From assembly GCA_019054805.1 (NCBI GenBank), contig JAHQIY010000046.1:1-64000 (forward strand): DNA of 64,000 bases, written 5' to 3'. Under the pieces are notes generated by a model. It was not told the DNA's origin. It ran no database searches and worked only from the letters and a program-made list of their open reading frames with translations. This DNA comes from Brachionus manjavacas. Taxonomy: Eukaryota; Rotifera; Eurotatoria; Ploima; Brachionidae. Below, in pieces: positions 11,356-24,030 of this stretch. A program made the position numbers and the translations under genes. Positions within the stretch are counted from its first letter, which is position 1. Each line of letters starts with the position of its first letter.

Positions 11356-12345
11356 CTCATAATTTTCTGTTTACTACATTCGTATCCATTTCCATCTATG
11401 GTCAGTATTTGTTCCAATAGTAAGAAAAAAAAAGTCCAATCTTCTAAATTTTTTGTCACTTTTAAGTGGCACGTCTTGCATAACAGTCCATAACGGTTTT
11501 TAGAATTAGGGTGTCTTCAATATTAGTTTGGTCCGTTGTTTCACAGACTAACCGTCCGTTAATTCTTATTGTTGACTTAGGTTTTATGAGAAGGAATAAA
11601 TTTGTAATTGAAATATTTAACATATTCGGAAATAACACATGATTGTTTTTCTTGGTCGACCAACTTTTTTAGGTTTGTTAAACTTTGACAAATAATCTTG
11701 AATTGGTTTCTTTCCCAAGAAACAATCAATAGGTTCACAAGAATTATGTTTAAGTGAAAGGTTTTTACATTTGACTAGAAATTAATATTTTTTGTTTTTA
11801 TTCAGCCGAAGGTTTATTATTTATTAGACTTCAAATATTAGCTTCGTACTTCCCCCCGTTTGTAGAAGGCGACTTATCTAGTTTTAATCAATGGAGTGGA
11901 AATGTGTCATACAGTTTTTGATTGAAGACTTCTTCGACAATGTAGTTACCATTTTTTGTTTGACATAGAACGGTGAACAGACCCCGATATTTTGGTTGTA
12001 ATTTTTCATTCAGTCCCATGAAGCGGATACAGACATTTCAGCCAGGAGATATTACTTTCTCAGTTACAGGTCTATTATTTTTTTGAGCCATAATTTGTCA
12101 GGATTTAGCTTTAGTTATGTTCTGGAGTGCTGTAGGATATTTATCCTCGATCAGATCCTCTATTTGCTTAACACGTTCATCTCCTGCATTGTGTTTAAAA
12201 TCGGGATCGATGGAACTTCAATCGTTGAATCCATTCATTTTTCTACCGAACATTAGTTCAAATGGGGAGAACTTTATTTCTGAGTTCATTCTTGTACGAT
12301 ATGCTAGAAATACGAATGGTATCCATGTAGACCAATCAAATGGAT
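11356..12345 (-). pseudogene. Integrase fragment plus env-like start (IN2)
   Basis: The integrase part is at 11,831-12,345, the basic tail at about 11,630-11,830 and the LVCETT-type start at about 11,360-11,620. The integrase is cut upstream at 12,345 within the segment before PFV, so NGHVE is missing. It belongs to the second integrase subfamily, which reads KNGNY rather than KNGYY. First, partial member of the 1,970-bp tandem array. Confidence 0.75.
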
Positions 12346-13265
12346 TTTTTGAATGAAATTAATTTGATTTACGACAATTTTCTGAAAAAATTTTATTCAT
12401 TAATTTATGAAATTATTTCATTTAAACATCAAGCATTATTCTGTATAGTGAATTTGAAATGTTTATTAAAATCTAAGAAAGGTGTGAAATCATAAAAACA
12501 CGATTTTATCTATTAATTAAATTAATCAAATTGATTAAATTAAATGTTCCATTTATTTGATATCTTTAACTCGTCATTTATATATTTTTAATATCAACTA
12601 AGTTTTGCAAGAAAACTTGATTTTCTTTAAGTTATCTGAATTTTTCAATCAGCGTATGTAATTTTGTTAAATGAACACTTTCAAAATCATCAATTATAAT
12701 CTTTAAAAAATTAGTTGTACAAAAAAAGTTTTTCGATTTTCGAAAATTAATTATCTTTCATACGAGAATGTTGTAGCTTAATTTAAGAAATTGATTAAAT
12801 TCAATGTTTATAATGTTTTAAGTGCGTTTATATTTCCCAAGCTAAAATCTGTAAATACGGTTTTCGAAAATCATTAGGTTCTAATTTTTAAATGATGAAA
12901 AAATATTTTAAAGGTTTATTGATGTATTAATGTGTCATTTTCAGAAAAAAAAAATATGCTTTTCAGATTAATGACAAATTAATAAATTAAATTGATGAAA
13001 ACTTAGAATTGAATATTATTCTCGCGACTCGGAAAATTTCGAAATTTGTTAAATGATCCTCAAGACTTTTTACTAACAGGTCAAATTTAGAATTCGCTGC
13101 ATGTGTTTCAAAACTCCTGTCTTTGAACTATTTAAATAATCTGTGTTTGGTCTCTCAATTTCTTCCTAAATACTGAATAATCGTTCGCATGTTTAATTTG
13201 AAAAGATTTTAAGCCCTGTTGTTAATCTCCATTAAAATTATTTTTATTACATTAGTTGATGTTAA
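12346..13265 (+). repeat. L unit plus T block (LT4)
   Basis: Joined directly to truncated IN2 at 12,345 after a run of T. T ends near 13,260 with the GTTGATGTTAATTTGAT string, then a short L-like piece leads into IN3. Confidence 0.75.
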
Positions 13266-13329
13266 TTTGATAAGAACTTTTTGTTAAGAAAATATTGATA
13301 TGTTCATTTAAATTCAAAAAGATATACTC

Positions 13330-14320
13330 ATAATTTTCTGTTTACTACATTCGTATCCATTTCCATCTATGGTCAGTATTTGTTCCAATAGTAAGAAAAA
13401 AAGTCCACTCTTCTAAATTATTTGTCACTTTTAAGTGGCACGACTTGCATAACAGTCCCTAACGGTTTTTAAAATTAGGGTTTCTTCAATATTAGTTTGG
13501 TCCGGTGTTTCACAGACTAACCGTCCGTTAATTCTTACTGTTGACTTAGGTTTTATGAGAAAGAATAAATTTGTAATTAAAATATTTAACATATTCGGAA
13601 ATAACACATGATTGTTTTTCTTGGTCGACCAACTTTTTTAGGTTTATTAAACTTTGACAAATAATCTTGAATTGGTTTCTTTTCCAAGAAACAATCAATA
13701 GGTTCACAAGAATTATGTTTAAGTGAAAGGTTTTTACATTTGACTAGAAATTAATATTTTTTGTTTTTATTCAGTCGATGGTATATTATTTTTTCGACTT
13801 CAAATATTAGCTTCGTACTTCCTTCCGTTAGTAGAAAGCGACTTATCTAGTTTTAATCTATGGAGTTGAAATGTGTCATACAGTTTTTGATTGAAGACTT
13901 CTTCGACAATGTAGTTACCATTTTTTGTTTGACATAGAACGGTGAACAGACCTCGATATTTTGGTTGTAATTTTTCATTCAGTCCCATGAAGCGGATACA
14001 GACATTTCAGCCAGGAGATATTACTTTCTCAGTTACAGGTCTATTATTTTTTTGAGCCTTAATTTGTGAGGATTTTGCTTTAGTTATGTTCTGGAGTGCT
14101 GTAGGATATTTATCCTCGACCAGATTTTTTTATTTTCTAAACACGTTCTTCTCCAGCATTGTGTTTAAAATCGGGATCGATGGAACTTCAATCGTTGAAT
14201 CCATTCATTTTTCAACTGAACATTAGTTCAAATGGGGAGAATTTTGTTTCTGAGTTCATTCTTGTACGATATGCTAGAAATACGAATGGTATCCATGTAG
14301 ACCAATCAAATGGATTTTTT
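13330..14320 (-). pseudogene. Integrase fragment plus env-like start (IN3)
   Basis: The C-terminal frame at 13,800-13,988 is open for 62 codons and reads KLQPKYRGLFTVLCQTKNG, the closest match here to a canonical retroelement integrase C-terminus. TKFSPFELM and GFND lie upstream (14,160-14,260 reversed). The fragment is cut at 14,320 exactly as IN2 is at 12,345. The basic tail and the env-like start follow to the left. Confidence 0.8.
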
Positions 14321-15240
14321 GAATGAAATTAATTTGATTTACGACAATTTTCTGAAAAAATTTTATTCATTAATTTATGAAATTATTTCATTTAAACATC
14401 AAGCATTATTCTGTATAGTGAATTTGAAATGTTTATTAAAATCTAAGAAAGGTGTGAAATCATAAAAACACGATTTTATCTATTAATTAAATTAATCAAA
14501 TTGATTAAATTAAATGTTCCATTTATTTGATATCTTTAACTCGTCATTTATATATTTTTAATATCAACTAAGTTTTGCAAGAAAACTTGATTTTCTTTAA
14601 GTTATCTGAATTTTTCAATCAGCGTATGTAATTTTGTTAAATGAACACTTTCAAAATCATCAATTATAATCTTTAAAAATAAGTTGAACAAAAAAAGTTT
14701 TTTATTTTCGAAAATTAATAATCTTTCATACGAGAATGTTGTAGCTTAATTTAAGAAATTGATTAAATTCAATGTTTATAATGTTTTAAGTGCGTTTATA
14801 TTTCCCAAGCTAAAATCTGTAATAACGGTTTTCGAAAATCATTAGGTTCTAATTTTTAAATGATGAAAAAATATTTTATAGGTTTATTGATGTATTAATG
14901 TGTCATTTTCAGAAAAAAAAAATATGCTTTTCAGATTAATGACAAATTAATAAATTAAATTGATGAAAACTTAGAATTGAATATTATTCTCGCGACTCGG
15001 AAAATTTCGAAATTTGTTAAATGATCCTCAAGACTTTTTACTAACAGGTCAAATTTAGAATTCGCTGCATGTGTTTCAAAACTCCTGTCTTTGAACTATT
15101 TAAATAATCTGTGTTTGGTCTCTCAATTTCTTCCTAAATACTGAATAATCGTTCGCATGTTTAATTTGAAAAGATTTTAAGCCCTGTTGTTAATCTCCAT
15201 TAAAATTATTTTTATTACATTAGTTGATGTTAATTTGATA
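14321..15240 (+). repeat. L unit plus T block (LT5)
   Basis: Near-identical to 12,346-13,265; I notice only scattered single-base or homopolymer differences, such as the shortened A run near 14,680. Confidence 0.75.
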
Positions 15241-15294
15241 AGAACTTTTTGTTAAGAAAATATTGATATGTTCATTTAAATTCAAAATAAGATA

Positions 15295-16233
15295 TACTCA
15301 TAATTTTCTGTTTACTACATTCGTATCCATTTCCATCTATGGTCAGTATTTGTTCCAATAGTAAGAAAAAAAAAGTCCACTCTTCTAAATTTTTTGTCAC
15401 TTTTAAGTGCCACGTCTTGCATAACAGTCCTTAACGGTTTTTAAAATTAGGGTTTCTTCAATATTAGTTTGGTCCGGTGTTTCACAGACTAACCGTCCGT
15501 TAATTCTTACTGTTGACTTAGGTTTTATGAGAAAGAATAAATTTGTAATTAAAATATTTAACATATTCGGAAATAACACATGATTGTTTTTCTTGGTCGA
15601 CCAACTTTTTTAGGTTTGTTAAACTTTGACAAATAATCTTGAATTGGTTTCTTTCCCAAGAAACAATCAATAGGTTCACAAGAATTATGTTTAAGTGAAA
15701 GGTTTTTACATTTGACTAGAAATTAATATTTTTTGTTTTTATTCAGCCGAAGGTTTATTATTTATTAGACTTCAAATATTAGCTTCGTACTTCCCCCCGT
15801 TTGTAGAAGGCGACTTATCTAGTTTTAATCAATGGAGTGGAAATCTGTCATACAGATTTTAATTGAAGACTTCTTCGACAATGTAGTTACCATTTTTTGT
15901 TTGACATAGAACGGTGAACAGACCTCGATATTTTGGTTGTAATTTTTCATTCAGTCCCATGAAGCGGATACAGACATTTCAGCCAGGAGATATTACTTTC
16001 TCAGTTACAGGTCTATTATTTTTTTGAGCCTTAATTTGTGAGGATTTAGCTTTAGTTATGTTCTGGAGTGCTGTAGGATATTTATCCTCGATCAGATTTT
16101 TTTATTTGCTAAACACGTTCTTCTCCAGCATTGTGTTTAAAATCGGGATCGATGGAACTTCAATCGTTGAATCCATTCATTTTTCTACCGAACATTAGTT
16201 CAAATGGGGAGAACTTTATTTCTGAGTTCATTC
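15295..16233 (-). pseudogene. Integrase fragment plus env-like start (IN4)
   Basis: The integrase part spans 15,772-16,233. The break at 16,233/16,234 falls inside the segment encoding NSE.KFSP and joins to the SWIM region of M3, so this copy is shorter upstream than IN2 and IN3. A TGA interrupts it before the KLQPKYR segment. Confidence 0.75.
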
Positions 16234-16735
16234 TGACTGTATGCTTGCACAAATAGTTTTTGTTCCAATAAGGTTATGAACACACACTCAATTGCCAATT
16301 TGAATTGTTGATTGAGACTGATCTAATCGAATTAATAGACTTGACATAAAAAACGATTGAACTTCATTGGTTTTACTTTAAGCAACGAACTACATACATT
16401 TTTACTGGCTCGCTGTTCTTCTCCGCTTGATACAAACATATACAGTAATTAACCCATTGAATTGATTTTGACTATACGTTTGTCCAATTTAACCCTATTA
16501 AAAAATAGAGTCCATTTATGTGAATTGATTGTCGTAATCTCAACAAATTTTTTGTTGTTGCAAAACTTGGATCACGATCTTAATACCATTTCGTGACAAA
16601 CTCTTCCACACATCTCAAAAATTCATTCATTGGCAATAACTCTCTTAACGTCGATTCATTTTTTATTACATTGTTAGTAGCTTAAAGTGCATTGTTTGTA
16701 CTTGGATACCCAGGTGTATATATTTCTCTAATTTT
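16234..16735 (-). pseudogene. MULE transposase fragment (M3)
   Basis: Begins at the SWIM-like CKH and runs upstream through VEEFVTKW to PGYPSTNNAL; the linker and GRPPK tail are missing because of the junction at 16,233. The second SWIM Cys codon is TAA as in M2. Confidence 0.7.
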
Positions 16736-17530
16736 ATTTCGTTTTGATGAAATTTGAAAATGATTTTTTAAAAAAATTGTTGAGGATTTTCTTGTCTAGC
16801 TATGATGAATTTTAAGATTCTTATAAATTATCTTACTAAAAACAAATATTCTTTTCAGGAAAAATGAGTTTTATTTATTACTATTAAATTTTTGATTTTT
16901 GGGTTTAAAAGAAGATATCGGGAATGATTTTTCACAAAGAATTTAAACTTCTAAATATCTAGAGAAAAAAATTTAAAACATAGAAATATTTTAATTTTTT
17001 TGTTTCCAAAATGTAAACATTTATTTTATTTTCAGAAGCAATTTATACTTTTTGTCTTGTTTTATGCTAATTTTGGAGAGATTTTTAAATTTATGATTTA
17101 AAACAGGTTTGGGTAACACACTTAGTAAGTATCAATTTTACTAAACTTAATAAACCTTTTTTTAAGTTTTTTTATCCACTTCGTCTTCCCTGTTGTCTTT
17201 TTGTGGATGTGAAGAATCAAAGTTATTCGTTCTTCTTTCCATTTGTGGATGAAAATGATTTATTTTAAAAAGAAAAGTATATTAAAATATTTTTTTCACC
17301 AAAATTTGGCATCTTGAAGTTGACTATGAATTCAAAAAATAAATTTAAATTCAAAGGGTTTATCATTAAATATTAAAATAACCTTTGAATTAGTTTAATA
17401 AATCTTAATGTAATATAGTAAACATGCTATGTAAATTACAAAAATAAAAAAATAAAAAAAAAATTTTTACTCAATCTATAGAAAAAATCGATCAAAAAAA
17501 TATAAATTTATAATTTCATTTTTTGAAAAA
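16736..17530 (+). repeat. N block between M3 and IN5
   Basis: Same order as 60,655-61,480. The integrase-side edge has TTTTTACTCAATCTATAG at 17,464-17,481, a splice-acceptor-like pyrimidine run ending in AG. No gene otherwise. Confidence 0.6.
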
Positions 17531-18316
17531 GCCATGTTGAGCACTTGAACAAAGAAATAGTAAGTTGTTTAAGAAATCATTGTGAGCAAAATCCATTTGA
17601 TTGGTCTAAATGATTACCATTCGTATTGCTAGCGTATCGTACAAGAATGCACTCAGAAACAAAGTTCTCCCCATTTGAACTAATGTTAGGCAGAAAAATG
17701 AATGGATTCAACGATTGAAGTTCAATCGATCCCGATTTCAAACACAATTCAGGAGAAGAACGTGTTAAGCAAATAGAGGATCTGATCGAGGATAAATATC
17801 CCACAGCACTCCAGAACATAACTAAAGCAAAATCCTCACAAATTAAGGCTCAAAATAATAATAGACCTTTAACTGAGAAAGTAATATCTACTGTCTGAAA
17901 GGCCTGTATCCGCGTCATGGGACTGAATGAAAAATTACAACCAAAATATCGGTGTCTGTTAACCGTTCTATGTCAAACAAAAAATGGTTACTACATTGTC
18001 GAAGAAGTCTTCAATAAAAAACTGTATGAAACATTTCCACTCCATAGATTAAAACTAGATAAGTCGCCTTCTACAAACGGGAAGTACGAAGCTAATATTT
18101 GAAGTCGAAAAAATAATAAACCATCGACTGAAAAAACCAAAAATATAAATTTCTTGTCAAATGTAAAAACCATTCACTTAAACATAATTCTTGCGTACCT
18201 ATTGATTGTTTTTTGGGAAAGAAACCAATTCAAGATTATTTGTCAAAGTTAAACAAATCTAAAAAAGTTGGTCGACCTAGAAAAACAATCATGTGCTATT
18301 TCCGAAAATGTTGAAT
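17531..18316 (+). pseudogene. Retroviral-type integrase C-terminal half (IN5)
   Basis: The initial NGHVE is changed to SHVE but the Glu is kept. AYRTRMHSETKFSPFELM follows at about 17,625-17,690, a TGA follows GFND, and the 17,917-18,102 frame gives KLQPKYRCLLTVLCQTKNG. The basic tail with GRPRK ends near 18,316. Confidence 0.8.
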
Positions 18317-19024
18317 ATTTTAATTACAAATTTATTCTTTCTCATAAAAACTAAGTCAACAGTAAGAATTAACTGAAGGTTAGTCTGTGAAACACCGGAC
18401 CAAACTAATATTGAAGACACCCTAATTCTAAAAACCGTTAAGGACTGTAATGCAAGTCATGCCAATAAAAAAGGACAAAAAATTTAGAAGAGTGGACTAA
18501 CTATTGGAACAAATACTTACCATAGATGGAAATGGAAACGAATGTAGTAAATAGAAAATTATGATTGTGCATATTTTAACCTGTTTGGTTAAAGAAACTC
18601 ATATAAAATCATTCGTAATGTGGAAATTGGTAAGAAAGAATGTGAAAATTTGGTAAGGTCAAGGACATGTGAAGGATCAAAAATGTCCTGTGATAATGAT
18701 GATTGTATATTTGATGGTACGCCTAAGGAAATATTCAAGTGGCGAAGACCTGTAATGATTTATGGATTTGTGTGGGCTTTTTTGATTTTTTGGTTCTACG
18801 GAAGGTATTTTTTGTCTTTTAATCGTAGAAATCCTACTAAAATCAGATATAATTTTAAAACGATTCACAACCTTTTCTTAGCTGAAAGTGACGGAATCGA
18901 ACTTAAGACTTTTACAACACAAGATAGATTGAAAGAAGAAATATTTAATAAAAAACTGTCAAGCCTACGAACTTTCAGCGATCACGAAGACCAGTTTGAA
19001 ATTTTATACGCTGGGAATAATTAA
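18305..19024 (+). pseudogene. env-like region, short form with longest open frame (E-e)
   Basis: After the LVCETT-type start, which is in a separate frame, 18,620-19,024 is open for 134 codons. It reads a Cys cluster (RTCEGSKMSC, DDC), FKWRRPVMIYGFV, a hydrophobic stretch of about 18 residues followed by Arg/Asn-rich sequence (a possible membrane segment with basic inner side), then a charged tail ending YAGNN. In the long form a Cys-rich segment of about 220 bp lies where the hydrophobic stretch is now continuous. Env-like by position after integrase; no family signature confirms it. Confidence 0.45.
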
Positions 19025-19985
19025 ACATCGATTTTTTACTTTTTAAATATATAAAAATGAATTAAAGACGTCAGAAACAAACTAAATGAGTATTCGTGTG
19101 AAATTTATTTAAATAATGACATTTTACTGAATAAATTATATTCCCAAAAATATATGAAATTATTTCATTTAAACATCGAGCATTTTTCCGCATAGTTAAT
19201 TTGATATGTTAATTAAAAATTTAAAAAAAAGTTATGAAATCATAAAAACACGATTGCTAATGATTTTCCCTAACAATTGAATTAAACAAATTGATGAAAT
19301 TATTTGTTCCATTTATTTGATCTATTTAAATCCCGTCTTTTATATATTTTTTATATAAAATTTTTCAATCAGCGTATGTAATTATGTTATATAAACACTT
19401 TCAAAAATCATCAATAATTATCTTTAAAAAATTAGCTGAACAAATAAAGTTTTTTGATTTTCGAAAATTAATAATCTTTCAAACGAGAATGTTGTAGCTT
19501 AATTTAAGAAATTGATTATATTCACTGTTAATAATGTTTTAAGTGCATTTGTATTTCACAAGCTAAAATATGTAATTACGATTTTCGGAAAATCATTAGG
19601 TTCTAATTTTTAAATGATTAAAAAATATTTTAAAGGTTTATTATTGTATTATTGTGTCATTTTCTAGAAAAAAATATGCTCTTTCAAAATATTGACAAAT
19701 TAATAAAATATTAATGAAAACATAGAATTGAATTTTATTGTCGCGACTCGGAAATATACGAAAATTCTTAAATGATTCCTCAAGTCTTTTTTTAACATGT
19801 CAAAATTTAAAAATTCGCTGCATGTGTATCAAAACTCCTGTCTTTTAACTATTTAATTAATCCGTGTTTGGTCTCTTAATATCTTCCTAAATACTGAATA
19901 ATCGTTCGCATGTTTAATTTGAAAAGATTTTAAGCCCTGTAGTTGATCTCCATTAATATTATTTCTTATTTTTATTATCATTGGT
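19025..19985 (+). repeat. L unit plus T block (LT6)
   Basis: L at 19,025-19,310 and T to 19,985. T is broken at ATCATTGGTT and joined to GAAAAGCATATTAAAAT; the identical join occurs at 63,930. Confidence 0.75.
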
Positions 19986-20242
19986 TAAGAAAAGCATATT
20001 AAAATATTTTTTTCACCAAATTTTGGCATCTTGGAAGTTGACGATGAATTCAAAAAATAATTTAAAATAAAAGGGTTTATCATTAAATATTAAAAAGAAC
20101 CTATGAATTAGTTTAATAAATCTTAATGTAACATAGTAAACATGCTTTGTAAATTACAAAATAAAAAAAAAAAAAAAAATTTTTCTCAATCTTTAGAAAA
20201 AATCGATTATTAAAACGAAATTTATAAAACTCATTTTTTTGA
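19986..20242 (+). repeat. N block fragment
   Basis: Only the integrase-proximal quarter of N is present, entering through the 19,985 junction. Matches 55,740-55,995. Confidence 0.6.
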
Positions 20243-21042
20243 AATGGCCATGTTGAGTGCGTTTGAACAAAAGAAATAGTAAGTTGTTTAAGAAAACATT
20301 GAGAGTAAAATCAACATGATTGGTCTAAATGGTTACCATTCGTATTGCTAGCATATCGGACAAGAATGCACTCAGAAACAAAGTTCTCCCCATTTGAACT
20401 AATGTTAGGTAGAAAAATGAATGGATTCAACGATTCAAGTTCCATCAATCCCGATTTCAAACACAATGCAGGAGAAGAACGTGTTAAGCAAATAGAGGAT
20501 CTGATCGAGGATAAATATCCTACAGCACTCCAGAACATAACTAAAGCCAAATCTTCACAAATTAAGGCTCAAAATAATAAAAGACCTTTAACTGAGAAAA
20601 GTAATATCTACTGTCTGGAAAGGCCTGTATCCGCGTCATGGGACTGAATGAAAAATTGCTAACCAAAATATCGGTGTCTGTTAACCGTTCTATGTCAAAC
20701 AAAAAATGGTTAATACATTGTCGAAGAAGTCTTCAATAAAAAACTGTATGACACATTTCCACTCCATAGATCAAAACTAGATAAGTCGCCTTATACAAAC
20801 TGGGGGAAGTACGAAGCTAACATTTGAAGTCGAAAAAATAATAAACCATCGACTGAATAAAAACCAAAAATATTAATTTCTATTCAAATGTAAAAACCAT
20901 TCACTTAAACATAATTCTTGCGTACCTATTGATTGTTTTTTGGGAAAGAAAACCAATTCAAGATTATTTGTCAAAGTTAAACAAACCTAAAAAAGTTGGT
21001 CGACCTAGAAAAACAATCATGTTCTGTTTCCGAAAATGTTGA
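20243..21042 (+). pseudogene. Retroviral-type integrase C-terminal half (IN6)
   Basis: NGHVE at the start; a frame open for 100 codons (20,345-20,647) from AYRTRMHSETKFSPFELM, because the TGA after GFND is a Ser codon (TCA) here. An extra base near 20,600 shifts the frame before the KLQPKYR part. The tail with GRPRK ends near 21,042. Confidence 0.8.
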
Positions 21043-21300
21043 ATATTTCCACTACAAATTTATTCTTTCTCATAAAAACTAAGTCAACAGTAAGAATTAA
21101 CTGAAGGTTAGTCTGTGAAACACCGGACCAAACTAATATTGAAGACACCCTAATTCTAAAAACCGTTAAGGACTGTAATGCAAGTCATGCCAATAAAAAA
21201 GGACAAAAAAATTTGAAGATTTTAGAATTTTTTTCTTACTATTGGAACAAATACTGACCAGTAGATGGAAATGGCCACGAATGTAGTAAACAGAAAATTA
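21031..21300 (+). pseudogene. env-like start fragment
   Basis: LVCETTDQ-type start after IN6, cut near 21,300 where an inverted L fragment begins. Too short to assess. Confidence 0.35.
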
Positions 21301-22120
21301 TGAGTAAATCCTTTTTTGAATTTAAATCAACATATCAATATTTTCTTAATAAAAAAGCTTGATATTGAAAAAAATAATTTCAAAAAATCTTTGAATAAAA
21401 TTTATTCAGAAAATAATCAAATTAATTTTAATTTTAAATCCTAAATTGGTTTGTTTTTAGCTTCTTTGATTCATTTTTTAAAATTTCAAAAGTCAAAACT
21501 AGATATTTGTTTATCAAGGATAAAACGGATGAATGATAAAACAGTGATAAACAAGATATAATTTAATGAAAAGTAAAACAATCAATAGTTTTGAATAAGA
21601 CAATAAGTATAAATTGCCTGCGTAATAGAGAAAGAGAAAAAATTTAAAACATAGAAATATTTTAATTTTTTTGTTTCCAAAATGTAAACAATTATTTACT
21701 TTCAGTAAGCAATTTATACTTATTGTCTTGTTTTATGCTAATTTTGAAGAAATTTTAAAATCTATGATTTAAAACAGGTTTGGGTTTTATACTTAGTAAG
21801 TATCAATTTTACTAAACTTTATAAACTTTTTTTTTAGCTTTTATCCACTACGTCTTCACTGTTGTCTTTTTTGTGGATGCGAAGAATCAAAGTTTTTCGT
21901 TCTTCGATCCATTTGTGGATAAAACAATGGTTTATTTTAAAAAGAAAAAGTGAGCGAAAATATTTTTTTCACAAAATTTACAGAATCTTGTAGCGATGAT
22001 GAATCGAAAAAATCACTTCAATTGAAAGAAGCTATCATTAAATATTAAAATAAAGCGTTCAATTAGTTTAATTATTAATTAGTTTAATGTAATATAGTAA
22101 ACATGCTATGTAAATAAATA
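21301..22120 (+). repeat. Inverted L fragment and N block
   Basis: 21,301-21,640 is the third-type L fragment in the orientation seen at 57,045; 21,640-22,120 is an N fragment. The part at 21,960-22,050 differs from its relatives by short scrambled patches rather than point changes. Confidence 0.6.
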
Positions 22121-22680
22121 TTAGAAGAGTGGACTAACTATTGGAACAAATACTTACCATAGATGGAAATGGAAACGAATGTGTTAAATAGAAAATTAAG
22201 GATTACTGCACATGTTAACCAGTTTGGTTAAAGAAACTCATATAAAATCATTCGTAATGTGGAAATTGCAAAGTTTGTTAGTAATTTCAGGTTCAAGGAC
22301 ATGTGAAGGATCAAAAATGTCCTGTGAGAATGATGATTGTATATTTGATATACGCTCAAGGAAATATTCAAGTGGCGAAGACCTGTAATGATTTATGAAT
22401 TTGTGTGGGCTTTTTTTTGATTTTTTGCTGCCCTATTGAAGGTATTTTTTGTCTTTTAATCGTAGAAATCCTACTAAAATCAGATATAATTTTAAAACGA
22501 TTCACAACCTTTTTCTTAGCTGAAAGTGACGGAATCGAACTTAAGACTTTTTACAACACAAGATAGATTGAAAGAAGAAATATTTAATAAAAAACTTATC
22601 ATTTCTAAGAACTTTCGAAGCGATCACGAAATTTGAAAGTTTGAACCAGTTTGAAATTTTAAACGCTGGGAATAATTAAA
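22121..22680 (+). pseudogene. env-like region, short form (E-g)
   Basis: Relative of 57,858-58,412 with the same 18-bp insertion near 22,635, but with several local disruptions (22,265-22,290, 22,425-22,440, 22,600-22,620) that destroy the frame. These may be sequence errors. Confidence 0.35.
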
Positions 22681-23610
22681 CATCGATTTTTTACTTTTTT
22701 AAATATATATAAATGAATTAAAGTAGTCAGAATTAAATTAAATAAGGATTAGTGTGAAATTAATTTGAATAATGACAATTTACTGAATAAATTTAATTCA
22801 AAAAATTTATGAAATTATTTCATTTAAACATCAAGCATTTTTCTGTATAGTGAATTTGAAATGTTTATTAAAATTTAAAAAAGTTATGAAATCTTAAAAA
22901 CACGATTGCTAATGATTTTCCTTAACAATTGAATTAAACAAATTGATGAAATTATTTGTTCCATTTATTTGATCTATTTAACTCGTCTTTTATATATTTT
23001 TTATATAAAATTTTTCAATCAGCGTATGTAATTATGTTATATGAAACACTTTCAAAATCATCAATAATTATCTTTAAAAAATTAGCTGAACAAATAAAGT
23101 TTTTTGATTTTCGAAAAATTAATAATCTTTCAAACGAGAATATTGAAGCTTAATTTGAGAAATTAATTATAATCACAGTTTATAATGTTTTAGGTGTGTT
23201 TATATTTCCCAAGCTAAAATCTGAAATTACGGTTTTCGGAAAATCATTAGATTCTAATTTTTAAATTGATGAAAAATATTTTAAAGGTTTATTGATGTGA
23301 TTTGTGTAATTTTTCAGAATAAAAAATAACTTTTTCAAATTAATGACAAATTGATAAATTAAATTGATGAAAACTTAGAATTGAATATTATTGTCGCGAC
23401 GCGGAAAATAACGAAATTTCTCAAATGATTCCTAAAGTCTTTTTCTAACAGGTCAAATTTAGAATTCGCTGCATGTGTATCAATACTCTTGTCTTTGAAC
23501 TATTTAAATAATCTGTGTTAATATCTACCTAAATACTGAATAATCGTTCGAATGTTTAATTTGAAATGATTTCAAGCCTTTGTAGTTAATCTCCATTGAT
23601 ATTATAGAAT
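22681..23610 (+). repeat. L unit plus T block (LT7)
   Basis: Single L unit and full T, ending with TCTCCATTGATATTATAGAAT before the H block. The open frame at 22,956-23,153 is a chance frame in T. Confidence 0.7.
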
Positions 23611-24030
23611 ATACACCGATTTCTTTATTTCACCTATTAGAAAAAGACTTAATGGTTTTTTGGCGCTTCATGTTTGTTAGTACCTGTTTTTTCATTCAAA
23701 AAAGCCGCAATTATATTCAATTGTAAGTTATCATAAATTAAATTAATCAATTCATTGAATTTAATTGTAAATTTTTTTTAAAATGATAATTACTTCAAAA
23801 AAATTATTTGTAAACCTTTGAAAATTATTTTATCATTTTAACAATGGCTACAAATTATTCTAGTATCTAATTTATTTTAATCTTTATCTAATAAAAATAA
23901 AAAAATATCCAATAAAATTTCATTGTATCTAATAAAATAATATTTGTATCAAATAGAAAAAAAATATCACACTCAAGTGCAAAAAAATAATAAAAAATGT
24001 GAGAAAAAAAAATCGGCTTTAATAAAGAAC
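23610..24030 (+). repeat. H block with inverted-end box (H4)
   Basis: Box at 23,780-23,840 with both 11-bp ends. The 23,944-24,159 open frame overlaps it and is antisense to the M4 tail; I do not treat it as a gene. Confidence 0.65.

Larger units (their letters stand above)
1..12345 (-). repeat. Arm A of a large inverted repeat
   Basis: Block order M-H-T-L-E-H-X-T-L-E-IN-N-M-H-T-L-E-N-L-IN, the exact mirror of about 20,300-32,812. Shared junctions (H box against E, 18-bp insertion in the env-like block) support common descent. The arm probably continues left of the window. Confidence 0.8.
11356..16233. repeat. Tandem array of about 1,970-bp L-T-IN units
   Basis: The string TTATGTTCTGGAGTGCTGTA recurs near 12,115, 14,086 and 16,056, spacing 1,970-1,971. 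Each unit is L-T in forward orientation followed by the env-like start and integrase in reverse orientation. Two full periods plus partial ends are present. The last integrase is cut at 16,233 by the M3 fragment. Confidence 0.85.

Noticed and set aside
12117..12356. Forward open frame MFWSAVGYLSS..., repeated at 6,668, and on the other strand at 17,577, 20,311, 25,732, 34,424, 56,061 and 61,461
   Set aside because: It is the exact antisense of the integrase segment with KFSPFELM, so it is a shadow frame carried by the repeat.
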